NCBI RefSeq assembly: GCF_004341885.1
Contig: NZ_SLVX01000009.1
Coordinates: 145,457 to 209,456, forward strand
DNA from: Shinella granuli
GTDB lineage: Bacteria; Pseudomonadota; Alphaproteobacteria; Rhizobiales; Rhizobiaceae
Direction of reading: 5' to 3'
DNA length: 64,000 bases
Made by a program: the position numbers and the translations under genes. Of this stretch, positions 8,905 to 17,426 are shown one piece after another (position 1 is the stretch's first letter; the number at the start of each line of letters is the position of its first letter). Below the pieces are notes generated by a model. The model made no database searches, was not told where the DNA came from, and was given only the letters and a program-made list of their open reading frames with translations.

Positions 8905-8928
8905 CGTTATATTCGACCGAAGCCAACG
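8905..8928. promoter_or_regulatory. Degenerate Mo-box-like site upstream of moeA
   Basis: The left arm CGTTATAT is identical to that of the palindrome at 1185-1214. After 8 bases the right arm AGCCAACG keeps five of the eight expected positions. It lies about 110 bases before moeA. This could be a weak ModE site or chance. Confidence 0.3.
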
Positions 8929-9036
8929 GTAGCGGCGCGCGCGGAGCCACCATTTCGAGGACGACCGCCGCCGCTGCGGACTGACGTGGAACCGGAATGA
9001 ACTGTTCATTGCAGGCTGCCGGAATGTGAGGGGTGC

Positions 9037-10272
9037 ATGGGTATCGAGAAGCCGTTCGGGAAAAGTGCCATTACCGTCGACGAAGCACGCGGAATGATCA
9101 CCTCCGCGATACGCCCGGTCGCGGTGGAGACCATCGGCCTGCAAGAGGCATTGGGTCGGGTTTCGGCCGCCGCGGTCAAGGCACTGACGACGTCGCCGCC
9201 CTTCGACGTGTCCGCAATGGATGGTTATGCCGTCCGGGCTGACGACGTCCCTGCCAGCGGCATTGCGCTTCCCCTCGCGGGCGCGTCGAAAGCGGGGCTT
9301 GCCGCCGTGCCGACGCTCAGTCACGGAACATGCATGCGTATCTTCACCGGCGCGCCTGTTCCAGCCGGCGCCGATGCGATCGTCATTCAGGAGGACGTGG
9401 AGAGCGACGGGGAGCGTATCGTCTTTCGCACCGCCGCCCAACGGGGCCTCTTCATCCGCAAGGCCGGTTTGAACTTTGCCGAAGGAGCCGAGGTCGTCGC
9501 GGCCGGGCGCGTGCTGACGGCGCGCGACATCGGATTGCTTGCCGCCTCCGGTCACGACAGCATCCTCGTCCACCGCCGGCCAAGGGTCGCGGTGCTTTCG
9601 ACCGGCGATGAACTGGTGGCAAGCGGGACCGGCATCGGTCCGGGCCGGATCTTCGACGCGAACCGCCCGGCACTCCTTGCGCTCGTCCGGGCATGGGGTG
9701 GCGAGGCATCGGACCTGGGCATTGCCGGCGATGACGACGCCGCGATCACAGCCGCCCTTCAGGGCTTGGATGCGGATCTCCTGCTGATCACCGGCGGCGC
9801 CTCCGTCGGCGACCACGACAGGGTGCGGCCGACACTTCAGGCACTCGGCCTGAGCTTCGAATTCTGGAAGATCCGCATGCGCCCCGGCAAGCCGCTGATG
9901 TTCGGCACGCTCGGCGACATGCCGGTGCTGGGGCTGCCCGGCAATTCGGTATCGGCCCTGGTCTGTGCCGTGCTTTTCCTCGAACCCGCCATCGGCGCGC
10001 TGGCGGGCCACGACGCTTCCGGCCCGCGGTTCGAGAATGCTCGTCTTGTTTCCCCAATCGGCAAGACGGGAGAGCGGGACGATTATTTGCGAGCAACGGT
10101 CTCCCTTGATGATGGTGCGCTCTTAGTCGAAGCGTTCTCCGAGCAAGACAGTTCGATGCTGGCCGTGCTCGCATCCGCCAATGCGCTCCTGTTTCGGCCG
10201 GCGGGGGCTGCGCCAGCCGTGGCGGGTGAAACCGTCAAGGTCGTCAGGCTTGACACGCTCCCCGGTTTCTAG
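9037..10272 (+). CDS. moeA: Molybdopterin molybdenumtransferase MoeA
   Basis: A 411-residue cytoplasmic enzyme that inserts molybdate into adenylated molybdopterin, the last step of molybdenum cofactor synthesis. Visible landmarks are PPFDVSAMDGYAVRA (residues about 55-70), RIFTGAPVPAGADAIV, VSTGDELV, the MPT-binding TGGASVGDHD, RPGKPLMFG and GLPGNSVS. Length is normal. A GAGG seven bases before the ATG supports the start. It stands alone on this strand between a LysR gene and a convergent DUF2478 gene. It presumably supplies cofactor to the nearby hydroxylase; a housekeeping moeA may exist elsewhere. Confidence 0.95.
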   Translation: MGIEKPFGKSAITVDEARGMITSAIRPVAVETIGLQEALGRVSAAAVKALTTSPPFDVSAMDGYAVRADDVPASGIALPLAGASKAGLAAVPTLSHGTCMRIFTGAPVPAGADAIVIQEDVESDGERIVFRTAAQRGLFIRKAGLNFAEGAEVVAAGRVLTARDIGLLAASGHDSILVHRRPRVAVLSTGDELVASGTGIGPGRIFDANRPALLALVRAWGGEASDLGIAGDDDAAITAALQGLDADLLLITGGASVGDHDRVRPTLQALGLSFEFWKIRMRPGKPLMFGTLGDMPVLGLPGNSVSALVCAVLFLEPAIGALAGHDASGPRFENARLVSPIGKTGERDDYLRATVSLDDGALLVEAFSEQDSSMLAVLASANALLFRPAGAAPAVAGETVKVVRLDTLPGF

Positions 10273-10327
10273 AGCAGTTCCAGCAAAAGTGCGAAGCGGT
10301 TTTGCGTCCGGAATTGCGTTAAAATAA
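10271..10327. repeat. Dispersed rhizobial intergenic repeat between convergent genes
   Basis: The stretch starting AGAGCAGTTCCAGCAAAAG and containing GAAGCGGTTTTGCGTCCGGA is a type of short intergenic element that I recognise as common in Rhizobiaceae genomes. It contains a small inverted repeat (GCAAAA/TTTTGC) and ends AT-rich. It begins at the moeA stop codon and may act as a terminator for the two convergent genes. Confidence 0.55.
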
Positions 10328-10357
10328 TCCAAGTGGCATGACCAAGGGGCCATCGCC

Positions 10358-10882
10358 TCAGCGCGGACGAGGTGCCACGAGACGCGCCGCCCGCCACCAG
10401 CCGTCGATCGCTTCGGCATCCGGCTGCAGCCGGATCGCCGACGGCGCCCACGCGTTCCAGGCCTCCATATGCCTGGGCGAAACGGTCGTCAGCAAAGGCA
10501 TGCCAGCCTGCGCGGCGAACGTGAACGCATCCCAAAGGCCCTGCCGCATCGCTTCCAGCTTGCCGAACTTGCTGAGCACCAGGACATCGGCGGAAGCGAT
10601 ACCAGCCATCAACACGCTGCAGACTTCCTCCACGCCGCGGGCGTCGAGGTGGCACGAGGTGCCGGCAGGCGGCGCATCCAGATGGATCGAAAACCGACGG
10701 CCGGTCGCGATGTCGCGCAAATGGCCCGCGCTGCACGCGCCTTCCCCTTCGTAACCCTCTGCGAGCACCCCTGCAACGCGGGCGCCCTCATCGCGCCACC
10801 GTGTCACGGCGTCCGCAAGCAGCACCTGCGGATGATGCGCATCGTGACTGGAGATAACGGCGATATTGCTTTGTATTGTCAT
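10358..10882 (-). CDS. DUF2478 domain-containing protein
   Basis: A 174-residue protein recognised as DUF2478, a family resembling small P-loop NTPases and frequently found in molybdenum or nitrogenase clusters. It has the N-terminal strand NIAVISSHDAHHPQVLLADA, a CHLDARGVEEVCSVL segment, and SADVLVLSKFGKLEA as a Walker-B-like strand. The usual glycine-rich P-loop is not obvious. The start is taken at the ATG before TIQSNIAV; a TATAAC hexamer lies about nine bases upstream, so the transcript may be almost leaderless. The context with moeA suggests a molybdenum-related role, but the function is unknown. Confidence 0.8.
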   Translation of the reverse strand: MTIQSNIAVISSHDAHHPQVLLADAVTRWRDEGARVAGVLAEGYEGEGACSAGHLRDIATGRRFSIHLDAPPAGTSCHLDARGVEEVCSVLMAGIASADVLVLSKFGKLEAMRQGLWDAFTFAAQAGMPLLTTVSPRHMEAWNAWAPSAIRLQPDAEAIDGWWRAARLVAPRPR

Positions 10883-11164
10883 GATGGCGTTATAGCGCAC
10901 AAGTTCGCCTTTGGCTTGGTCGGCAATCAGCAATCGCGGGACTGCCGAGCCTGTTTCTCCGAAGATCGAGGAGGCCGCCTGCCGCTACGCACCTCGCTTG
11001 CAAGTCCCTCGACTGTTCGATCAACGGCGGCGGCGAGGAGAGCGTCTCCATGCGCAGCACCACGGAAAGGCCGGTTCCGAGAATGCCTGACAGTAGGGAA
11101 CAGGAAGGCAAACGGATCTAAATGCGTTATAAGCACAAAAAAATTGCATTGAACGGGGCTTCGC

Positions 11165-12064
11165 ATGGATATCGACCGGGCTCGCACCTTTCTTGAGATC
11201 GTCCATACCGGCAGCTTCCTGAAGGCGTCGGAGCGGCTGCACATCACCCAGACGACGGTGAGCGCACGCATCCGCACGCTCGAAGAAGCGCTGGGGCGCA
11301 AGCTTTTCGTGCGCACGCGCAACGGCGCGGCGCTGACGGCGGCGGGCCGGGAATTCGAGCGCTTCGCCCAATCCTTCGTGCAGGTCTGGGAACGGGCGCG
11401 CCAGCAGCTCACCGTGCCGCCCGGCCGCACCGCCGTCGTGGCCGTCGGCGGGGAGGTGAGCCTGTGGAACCCCCTCATGCTCGAATGGCTGGTCTGGATG
11501 AAGGGGCATTGCCAGAATATCGCGGTCCATGCCCGCATCGGCATTCCCGACCAATTGCTCGAACAGTTGCGCACGGGGGTGCTCGACATCGCCGTGCTCT
11601 ACGCGCCGAAGCTGATGCCGGGCTTCCGGGTCGATCTTCTGGAAGAAGAACAGCTCGTCCTGGTTCGCAGCACCACCGGCTTGAAGGAGGGCGAGGAACC
11701 GGACCATGTCCATGTCGAATGGGGGCCGCAGTTCGCCGGCCAGTCCGGTTTCGGGCAGGCCGGCTTTGCCGAGCCGGCGCTACAGGTGGATTTCGGCCTG
11801 CTCGCCCTCCACTATATCCTGCGTGTCGGCGGCACCGGCTATTTCCGCAAGGGAACGGTGGCGCCCTATCTGAGGGCCGGCACGCTCGAAAGGATCAAAG
11901 GCGCCCCCGAATTCACCTATCCGGTCTATGCCGTCTACGCGGACTCATCAAGGACCCGGCGGGATATACAGGACGCGCTCTCCGGCCTGCGGCAGGTTTC
12001 CCACCAGCCGGCCGGCGGTGTGCCGGCGATCAACACGAGCGGCACTGTCTGGCTTAGAAAGTGA
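11165..12064 (+). CDS. LysR family transcriptional regulator
   Basis: A 299-residue regulator. The helix-turn-helix is near the N terminus (FLKASERLHITQTTVSARI), followed by RKLFVRTRNGAALTAAGREF and an effector domain of normal length. GGGG lies six bases before the ATG. It diverges from the DUF2478 gene across 282 bases and precedes a nucleoside deaminase gene on the same strand by 111 bases. Its target is not clear; the deaminase or the DUF2478 gene are the simplest candidates. Confidence 0.9.
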   Translation: MDIDRARTFLEIVHTGSFLKASERLHITQTTVSARIRTLEEALGRKLFVRTRNGAALTAAGREFERFAQSFVQVWERARQQLTVPPGRTAVVAVGGEVSLWNPLMLEWLVWMKGHCQNIAVHARIGIPDQLLEQLRTGVLDIAVLYAPKLMPGFRVDLLEEEQLVLVRSTTGLKEGEEPDHVHVEWGPQFAGQSGFGQAGFAEPALQVDFGLLALHYILRVGGTGYFRKGTVAPYLRAGTLERIKGAPEFTYPVYAVYADSSRTRRDIQDALSGLRQVSHQPAGGVPAINTSGTVWLRK

Positions 12065-12175
12065 GTGTTTCCAAGCGGGCGTGAAGGGACGCCAGGTCGC
12101 GCGCATCATTGGCGCAAGCCCCTTTCTCGCGCACTCTGTGACTGCAGGAATTTCAAGCGTTGAGGAAGAAAAGAA

Positions 12176-12676
12176 ATGATTGGCAAACAGAACAAGGGAC
12201 AGGCAACCGACATCGACCTGCGCAACCTGCGCGAGGCGATGAAGATCGCGGAGGAAAGCCGTGCGACGGGCAATCACCCGTTCGGCGCGCTGCTGGCGGG
12301 GCCGGATGGCGCCGTGCTCCTCACCGCGGGCAACACATTCAAGGACGACAAGGGCGTCGGCCATGCCGAGATGAATGTCGCGCGCAACGCCGCAAAGGCC
12401 TATTCTCCGGAATTTCTAGCCGAATGCACGCTCGTCACCTCGGTGGAGCCGTGCTGCATGTGCTCCGGCGGCACCTATTGGGCGGGTATCGGCCGTCTCG
12501 TCTACGGCATGACGGAAAAGCGCCTCGCGGAACTGACGGGCGACAATCCGGAAAACCTGACGATGGACATGCCCTGCGAGCGCATTTTCGATGCCGGGCA
12601 GCGCCGGGTGGAGGTCGTCGGCCCCGTCCCTGCGCTCGAAGAGGAGATTGCAAAGGCTCACGAAGGCTTCTGGTGA
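12176..12676 (+). CDS. Nucleoside/guanine deaminase family protein
   Basis: A 166-residue zinc-dependent deaminase of the cytidine-deaminase-like fold. The catalytic motif is HAE (GVGHAEMNVARN, about residues 61-72). The zinc-binding PCCMC follows (VTSVEPCCMCSGG). Guanine deaminase (guanine to xanthine), tRNA adenosine deaminase and related enzymes share these motifs. A xanthine-dehydrogenase-like operon is close by, so guanine deaminase is an attractive guess, but not proved. A GAGGAAG ribosome-binding site precedes the ATG. Confidence 0.85.
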   Translation: MIGKQNKGQATDIDLRNLREAMKIAEESRATGNHPFGALLAGPDGAVLLTAGNTFKDDKGVGHAEMNVARNAAKAYSPEFLAECTLVTSVEPCCMCSGGTYWAGIGRLVYGMTEKRLAELTGDNPENLTMDMPCERIFDAGQRRVEVVGPVPALEEEIAKAHEGFW

Positions 12677-12753
12677 ACAGGACGGGAGCCCGTCGTTAGC
12701 CGATTGAATCAAAAAGACCGGCTACAAAGACAGCGGATGCCTTGCACGGAAGC

Positions 12754-13527
12754 TCAGGCAGACGCCAGGAAGGCGAGCGCCTGTGAATGCAATCCGGCAG
12801 AGCCGGCCGCGATGATGGAGCCGCCATTTTCCGCAGGCCCGCCGCTCCAATCCGTGACGACGCCGCCCGCCTGCTCGATGATCGGAATGAGGGCGACGAT
12901 GTCGTACGGCTGCAGACCCGCCTCGACCACGAGGTCGACCTGCCCGGCGGCGAGCATGCAATAGGCGTAACAATCCGTGCCGTAGCGCGACAGGCGAACC
13001 TGCCGCTCCAGCCGGTCGAAGGCGGCTCTCTGCGCGGGCTCGAAGATCGCAGGCGTGGTCGTGCAGAGCGTGGCGTCGGCGAGGTTTTCCGTTGCCCGCG
13101 TGGCAAGCCTGGTGCGGCCATGCGGCCCTTCATAGTGCGCGCCGTGGCCAGTGGCGTAAAACAATTCGCCGATGAACGGCTGCACCATCATGCCCGCGAC
13201 CGCATCGCCCTCTTCCGTCAGGCCGACAAGCGTGCCCCAGAGCGGTATCCCGGCAATGAAGGAGCGCGTTCCATCGATCGGATCGACCACCCAGACATAC
13301 CGGTTCTCCGCTCCCTCCGCGCCGAACTCCTCGCCGAGAATACCGTGGTCCGGAAACTCGGTCCGGATCAATGCGCGGATGGCCTTTTCCGTTTCGCGAT
13401 CGGCCTCCGTCACGGGGTCGAAGCCGGCCGCAAGCTTGTTGGCGATAAGACCTGCCTGCCGGAACCGCGGCAGGGTCTCGCGCGCCGCGACCGCGGCGAG
13501 CCGGTGTATGAAATCAACGGGGATCAT
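12754..13527 (-). CDS. Inositol monophosphatase family phosphatase (HisN-like)
   Basis: A 257-residue Mg-dependent phosphatase of the inositol monophosphatase superfamily. Motifs seen are GEEFG (residues about 64-68), the metal-binding WVVDPIDGTRSFIAG, then WGTLVGL, and near the C terminus LQPYDIVALIPIIEQAGG. The DPIDGTRSF/WGTL combination is closest to the HisN-type histidinol-phosphate phosphatases. Here it is the last gene of a catabolic ten-gene unit that starts with an amidase, 13 bases after a choline-kinase-like gene, so the real substrate is probably a phosphorylated pathway intermediate rather than histidinol phosphate. Confidence 0.88.
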   Translation of the reverse strand: MIPVDFIHRLAAVAARETLPRFRQAGLIANKLAAGFDPVTEADRETEKAIRALIRTEFPDHGILGEEFGAEGAENRYVWVVDPIDGTRSFIAGIPLWGTLVGLTEEGDAVAGMMVQPFIGELFYATGHGAHYEGPHGRTRLATRATENLADATLCTTTPAIFEPAQRAAFDRLERQVRLSRYGTDCYAYCMLAAGQVDLVVEAGLQPYDIVALIPIIEQAGGVVTDWSGGPAENGGSIIAAGSAGLHSQALAFLASA

Positions 13528-13540
13528 TGCTCCGCCTTCC

Positions 13541-14479
13541 TCAAACGGCCTTCAACCATTCCGCCCAGCGCGGATCGCTCATCACGAAGCGCGCCCGCAT
13601 GTGCTTCCAGAAACCGTATTTGAAGAAATCGAAATCGAGGCGGGAGATCCGGTTCTGCACCATCGCCCAGGTCGACCATTTGAGATCGACCAGCGCCTTG
13701 AACAGGCAGACCCGCGCCAGGAGAGCCGGATCGAGACGGCCGTAATATTCCTCGATCATCTCCGCTTCCACCTCCGGCGAGAAGCACATTTCGCTGAACC
13801 ACAGGGCAAGTTCGGCCGCCCGGTCGTTTGTCGAGGCATATTCGAAATCGACGAGCATGACCCGCTGGTCGGCATGGAGCAGGAAATTCCCGGCGAGCGT
13901 ATCGTTCATGCAGGGGGCGAGGTCGAGGCCGGACGCTTCCAGGGCCTGCCGCGCCTCGCGGTAGCGCGCATTGAGCCAGCCGAAATCGCCGGGAAACTCG
14001 CCGCCCAACACCAGGGCCTGCTCGAAATGCTCGTCGATCATGTCGAAGGTCGTCTTGCGCTGGGAGAGCGGCACGCTGTCATTGAAGGCCTTCAGGGCGC
14101 GCAGGCCGTTGAAGCGCACGACCGGGTCGAGAAAGTCTGCATTGGTGGATGTGCGCAGCCCCTCGACGAACTCGCTGATCTCCACGCCGGTCTCGGGGAA
14201 GAAGTCGATGATGCGCGCGCCGACGCCGGCGGCATGCGCCTTGCGGCCGGCCTCGTTCGCCGTCCGGCGATCGATGAACATTTCCGTGCCTTCGCCCGGG
14301 ATCTTGACGAAGAAGCTGTGCGGCGTGCCATCGACATGCACCCGCCAGTTCGGATTGCTGATGCCGCCAGGCACCGGCTCGTAGGAAACCGGCCGCTCCC
14401 GCCAATCCGCGACGGCGAGAATGGCGGCCTCGATCGCCCGCTCCGCCGGAGATACGCCTTCACCCAGACTGCGCCGCAT
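13541..14479 (-). CDS. Choline/ethanolamine kinase-like phosphotransferase 2
   Basis: A 312-residue protein of the APH/choline kinase fold. It has PGGISNPNWRV near the N terminus (nucleotide loop), a catalytic segment PCMNDTLAGNFL about two thirds in, and the metal-binding LVDFEYAS. The usual histidine of the HND catalytic motif is methionine (MND), while the Asp and the following Asn are present. The C-terminal part (KYGFWKHMRARFV, WAEWLKAV) is like that of the kinase encoded just upstream, 11 bases away, suggesting tandem duplication. The start ATG precedes RRSLGEGVS. Its substrate is presumably an amino alcohol or similar; this is inferred from the family. Confidence 0.85.
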   Translation of the reverse strand: MRRSLGEGVSPAERAIEAAILAVADWRERPVSYEPVPGGISNPNWRVHVDGTPHSFFVKIPGEGTEMFIDRRTANEAGRKAHAAGVGARIIDFFPETGVEISEFVEGLRTSTNADFLDPVVRFNGLRALKAFNDSVPLSQRKTTFDMIDEHFEQALVLGGEFPGDFGWLNARYREARQALEASGLDLAPCMNDTLAGNFLLHADQRVMLVDFEYASTNDRAAELALWFSEMCFSPEVEAEMIEEYYGRLDPALLARVCLFKALVDLKWSTWAMVQNRISRLDFDFFKYGFWKHMRARFVMSDPRWAEWLKAV

Positions 14480-14490
14480 CCGCCCCTCCC

Positions 14491-15420
14491 TCAGACCTGT
14501 TTCAGCCACGTTTCGAAGCGCGGCCCCTCGATCACGGTGCGCGCCCTGAGCAGCCGCCATTCGGCGTATTTGAAGAATTCCACGTGCTTTCGCGGCGAGC
14601 GCGCCGCACTGATGAAGCCCCATAGCGCCCACATCAGATCGTCCGCCGCGCCATAGAGGCGCGCGCGGGCAAGGATCTGCCCATCCGGTTTTCCGGTCGC
14701 GATCTCGATCGCCAGCAGCGCTTCGCCATCGAAGGGAAGCAGTTCGGCGAGCACGGTTCCAAGATCATGGGCGGGGTCCGCCTGTCGCGCCCATTCGAAA
14801 TCGACCAGCCGGACGGCGTCTTGCGGCCCGACCATCACGTTCGACGACACGCCATCGGCATGGCAGGCGACGCGATCGACGCCGGCGGCCGCGATCGCCG
14901 CGCCAATCCGCTCTACGGCCGCTGCAACGGTCCGCACCGGCGCGGGCAGGATCACGCCGGGCGCTTCGGCAAGCCTTCGATAGGCGGCGACGAGATCGAA
15001 CACGCTGCGGTCTTCGGCAAGCGGTTCCGCCTCCTGGAAGCGGCGCTTGGCGGCAAGCAGGTTTTCGAGCACCGCGGGACGGCGAAGCACATCCGCCCGG
15101 CCCCATGCCCATTCCTCGCCCAGCGCGTCGAAGACGAGGACACCGCGTGTGGGATCGGCATGCAGCAGCCGGGGCGCGATACCAAGCTCTCCCGCCTTGC
15201 GGCTGGCCTCCGCAACGCGGTCCAGCGCGATGAAATCGGCCATGTCGTCGTGACGGTGCTTGATGAAGACTGGCGGCCGGCCGGGCGCCGTGGCGAAAAG
15301 GCAGGTGTTCTCGACGGCCCGGTGAATGGGGGAAACAATGCCCCCGATCGACGGAGAAAGCGCCGCACCAGACAGGCCGATGGCTGCAAGCGCGGGCAGG
15401 ATCGCCTCATCGTTCTGCAT
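14491..15420 (-). CDS. Choline kinase-like phosphotransferase 1
   Basis: A 309-residue kinase-fold protein. The catalytic loop is ACHADGVSSNVMV (HxDxxxxN intact) and the metal-binding segment is RLVDFEWARQ. IKHRHDDMADFIALDR near residue 55 corresponds to the ATP-binding lysine strand. The C terminus (KYAEWRLLRARTVI, FETWLKQV) resembles that of the next kinase, so the two are probably paralogues. Its start overlaps the end of the M20 hydrolase gene by 14 bases. It probably phosphorylates a hydroxyl of a small molecule released by the hydrolases in the same operon. Confidence 0.85.
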   Translation of the reverse strand: MQNDEAILPALAAIGLSGAALSPSIGGIVSPIHRAVENTCLFATAPGRPPVFIKHRHDDMADFIALDRVAEASRKAGELGIAPRLLHADPTRGVLVFDALGEEWAWGRADVLRRPAVLENLLAAKRRFQEAEPLAEDRSVFDLVAAYRRLAEAPGVILPAPVRTVAAAVERIGAAIAAAGVDRVACHADGVSSNVMVGPQDAVRLVDFEWARQADPAHDLGTVLAELLPFDGEALLAIEIATGKPDGQILARARLYGAADDLMWALWGFISAARSPRKHVEFFKYAEWRLLRARTVIEGPRFETWLKQV

Positions 15421-16675
15421 GAAATCCTCCCTCGGCGAGCCGCCGCAACAGTGCTGTCAGAACCTTGAGACCCGCCTTCATGTCCTCCGGATGGGTCAGT
15501 TCGTCGGGATGGTGCGCGATGCCGTCGACGCTCGGAATGAAGATCAGGGCCGAGGGAATGCCGGCATTTTGCAATGCCACGGCGTCATGCCCGGCAACCG
15601 AGCGCATGATCAGCGGATCGAAACCGCAGGCACGTGCCGTGTCGCCGGCAAGCGCCGACAGACGGTCGTCCATGCGGGCGGGCGCACGCAGCCCATCGGC
15701 GGCAATCTCCAACCGCGTGCCGGTTTCGCGCGTCGCCTTTTCGAAGGCCGCGATCACCGCCCGGCCAGCGATGTCGAGTTCGACGACGTCGCGACCGCGC
15801 AGTTCGAACCAGACCGTCGCGCGCTCGACCACGACGTTCGGCGAATTCGGCTCGATGACGAGGCGCGCAGCCGAGCGATGGAGGTGGGGATGATGCGCGG
15901 CGACAAGGGCCTCGAAGGCCGTAATACCCCGCGCCGCAGCGAGAAGCGCATCGCGCCGGTCCGCCATGGGTGTCGGTCCCGTATGGGCGGCGCGGCCGGT
16001 CCAGGCCGCGGTGATCTTGCGGGCCGCCCAGGTTCCCTCGACAACGCCGATCCGCCGCTCGGCCTCCGTCAGGACCCGGCCCTGTTCGACATGCAATTCG
16101 ACATAGGCTTCCGGGCGAGGCGGAACGCTTCCCGTTTCGCCGGCCACACCGATCGCATCGAGGGCGGCGCGGAGCGCAATGCCAGCCCCGTCCTTGAGAG
16201 CAAGCGCATCGTCCAGCGGCAGGGCGCCCGAAAAGACGCCGCTGCCGGTGAGGCTCGGCTGGTAGCGCGCGCCCTCCTCGTTCGTCCAGTTGACGACGGC
16301 GAGATTGCAGCTTGGGCGAAAGCCGCCAGCGCGAATCTCCGCATCGAGATCCAGCGCCGCGCAGCCAGCCGCGAGCACGCCAAACGCGCCGTCGAAGCGG
16401 CCGCCGCGTGGCTGGCTGTCGAGATGCGAGCCGGCAAAGACCCAGGGGGCACCCTCACCCGCCCAGTCGAAACAGGCGAACTGGTTGCCGATCGCATCCT
16501 GCGCGATGCGGGCGCCACCCCTCGACATCCAGTCGGCAAAGAGGCGCCGCGCCGCGCCATCCTCGGCGCTTGCGGCCAGCCGCGTGATCCCTGCCCCGGG
16601 ATGCGCGCCGATCGCGGACATCCGATCGAAAATCGTCGCCAGATCGGAGCCGGTCATAGCCGCTGCGCTATCCAT
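15407..16675 (-). CDS. M20 family Zn-dependent amidohydrolase (N-carbamoyl-amino-acid hydrolase/allantoate amidohydrolase type)
   Basis: A 422-residue member of the M20 hydantoinase/carbamoylase subgroup, which cleaves N-carbamoyl or amide C-N bonds with two metal ions. Metal-binding segments are GSHLDSQPRGGRFDGAFG (His, Asp), NWTNEEGARY (Glu-Glu) and ELHVEQG (His), with a C-terminal HHPDE histidine. The dimerisation domain lies between. Length is normal. The gene overlaps the DeoR gene upstream by 8 bases and the kinase downstream by 14, which ties it firmly to the operon. Confidence 0.9.
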   Translation of the reverse strand: MDSAAAMTGSDLATIFDRMSAIGAHPGAGITRLAASAEDGAARRLFADWMSRGGARIAQDAIGNQFACFDWAGEGAPWVFAGSHLDSQPRGGRFDGAFGVLAAGCAALDLDAEIRAGGFRPSCNLAVVNWTNEEGARYQPSLTGSGVFSGALPLDDALALKDGAGIALRAALDAIGVAGETGSVPPRPEAYVELHVEQGRVLTEAERRIGVVEGTWAARKITAAWTGRAAHTGPTPMADRRDALLAAARGITAFEALVAAHHPHLHRSAARLVIEPNSPNVVVERATVWFELRGRDVVELDIAGRAVIAAFEKATRETGTRLEIAADGLRAPARMDDRLSALAGDTARACGFDPLIMRSVAGHDAVALQNAGIPSALIFIPSVDGIAHHPDELTHPEDMKAGLKVLTALLRRLAEGGFHAER

Positions 16676-17426
16676 GGATGATCTCCAGCCCCTCGGCCTG
16701 GACAGCCGTGACGATGGCAGGCGGAGGACGGCGGTCCGTCACCAGCGTATGAACCCGGCCGAAGGGCGCGGTGATGACATTGCCGACCTTGCCGAACTTG
16801 GAGTGATCGGCAAGCATCACGCTTCGCGACGTCTGCTTCAGCAGCACCTGGCGGATGCGCGCCTCGTCCTCCTCGAAGTCCATGAAGCCGTAATCGGCAT
16901 TCACGGCGGCTGCGCCCATGAACACCATGTCGAAATGGAACTGCTGGATGTAGGCGATCGTGTCGTAGCCGACGAGATCCTGCTCCACCGGACGCAGGTG
17001 CCCGGGCGTCATCAGCACCTGAACGCCGAAATGCTCGCAGGCCGCCTGCGCGATGCGCAGCGAGTTGGTATAGAGCCTGAGTTTCTTGAAACCGACGAGC
17101 CGGCGGGCCAGCGCCAGCGTCGTCGTGCCGGTGTCGAGGAAGATGACGCAGTCGTCGACGATGAGGTCGCGCGCAAGGCCCGCGACCTCGTCCTTCTCCA
17201 GGGCATTCAGCTTGATGCGCTCGGTGATCGGCGTGTCGGCGGTGCGGCCCGCCGGAATGGCACCGCCATGCACACGCCGCACGGCGCCCTCCGCCTCCAG
17301 GTCCTTGAGGTCGCGCCGGATCGTTTCGCCGGAAACGCCGAATTCGGCCGAAAGCTCGAGCACGCTGACGCGCTGATCGCGGTCCAGGCGCTCCAGGATG
17401 ACCTCCTTGCGGATCTCACTCGACAT
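16668..17426 (-). CDS. DeoR/GlpR family transcriptional repressor
   Basis: A 252-residue regulator. The N-terminal helix-turn-helix (VSVLELSAEFGVSGETIRRD, about residues 18-37) and the following RRVHGGA are hallmarks of the DeoR family. The C-terminal sugar-phosphate sensor domain has FLDTGTTTLALARRL, the usual phosphate-binding loop, and ADHSKFGK. Such repressors respond to phosphorylated intermediates, which fits an operon with two kinases and a phosphatase. It lies inside the unit, overlapping the ATPase gene by 11 bases, and so is probably autoregulated with it. Confidence 0.92.
   Translation of the reverse strand: MSSEIRKEVILERLDRDQRVSVLELSAEFGVSGETIRRDLKDLEAEGAVRRVHGGAIPAGRTADTPITERIKLNALEKDEVAGLARDLIVDDCVIFLDTGTTTLALARRLVGFKKLRLYTNSLRIAQAACEHFGVQVLMTPGHLRPVEQDLVGYDTIAYIQQFHFDMVFMGAAAVNADYGFMDFEEDEARIRQVLLKQTSRSVMLADHSKFGKVGNVITAPFGRVHTLVTDRRPPPAIVTAVQAEGLEIIHG

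Noticed and set aside
12681..12694. GACGGG-AG-CCCGTC hairpin between the deaminase and IMPase genes
   Set aside because: Loop of two bases and no T tract; too weak to call a terminator.
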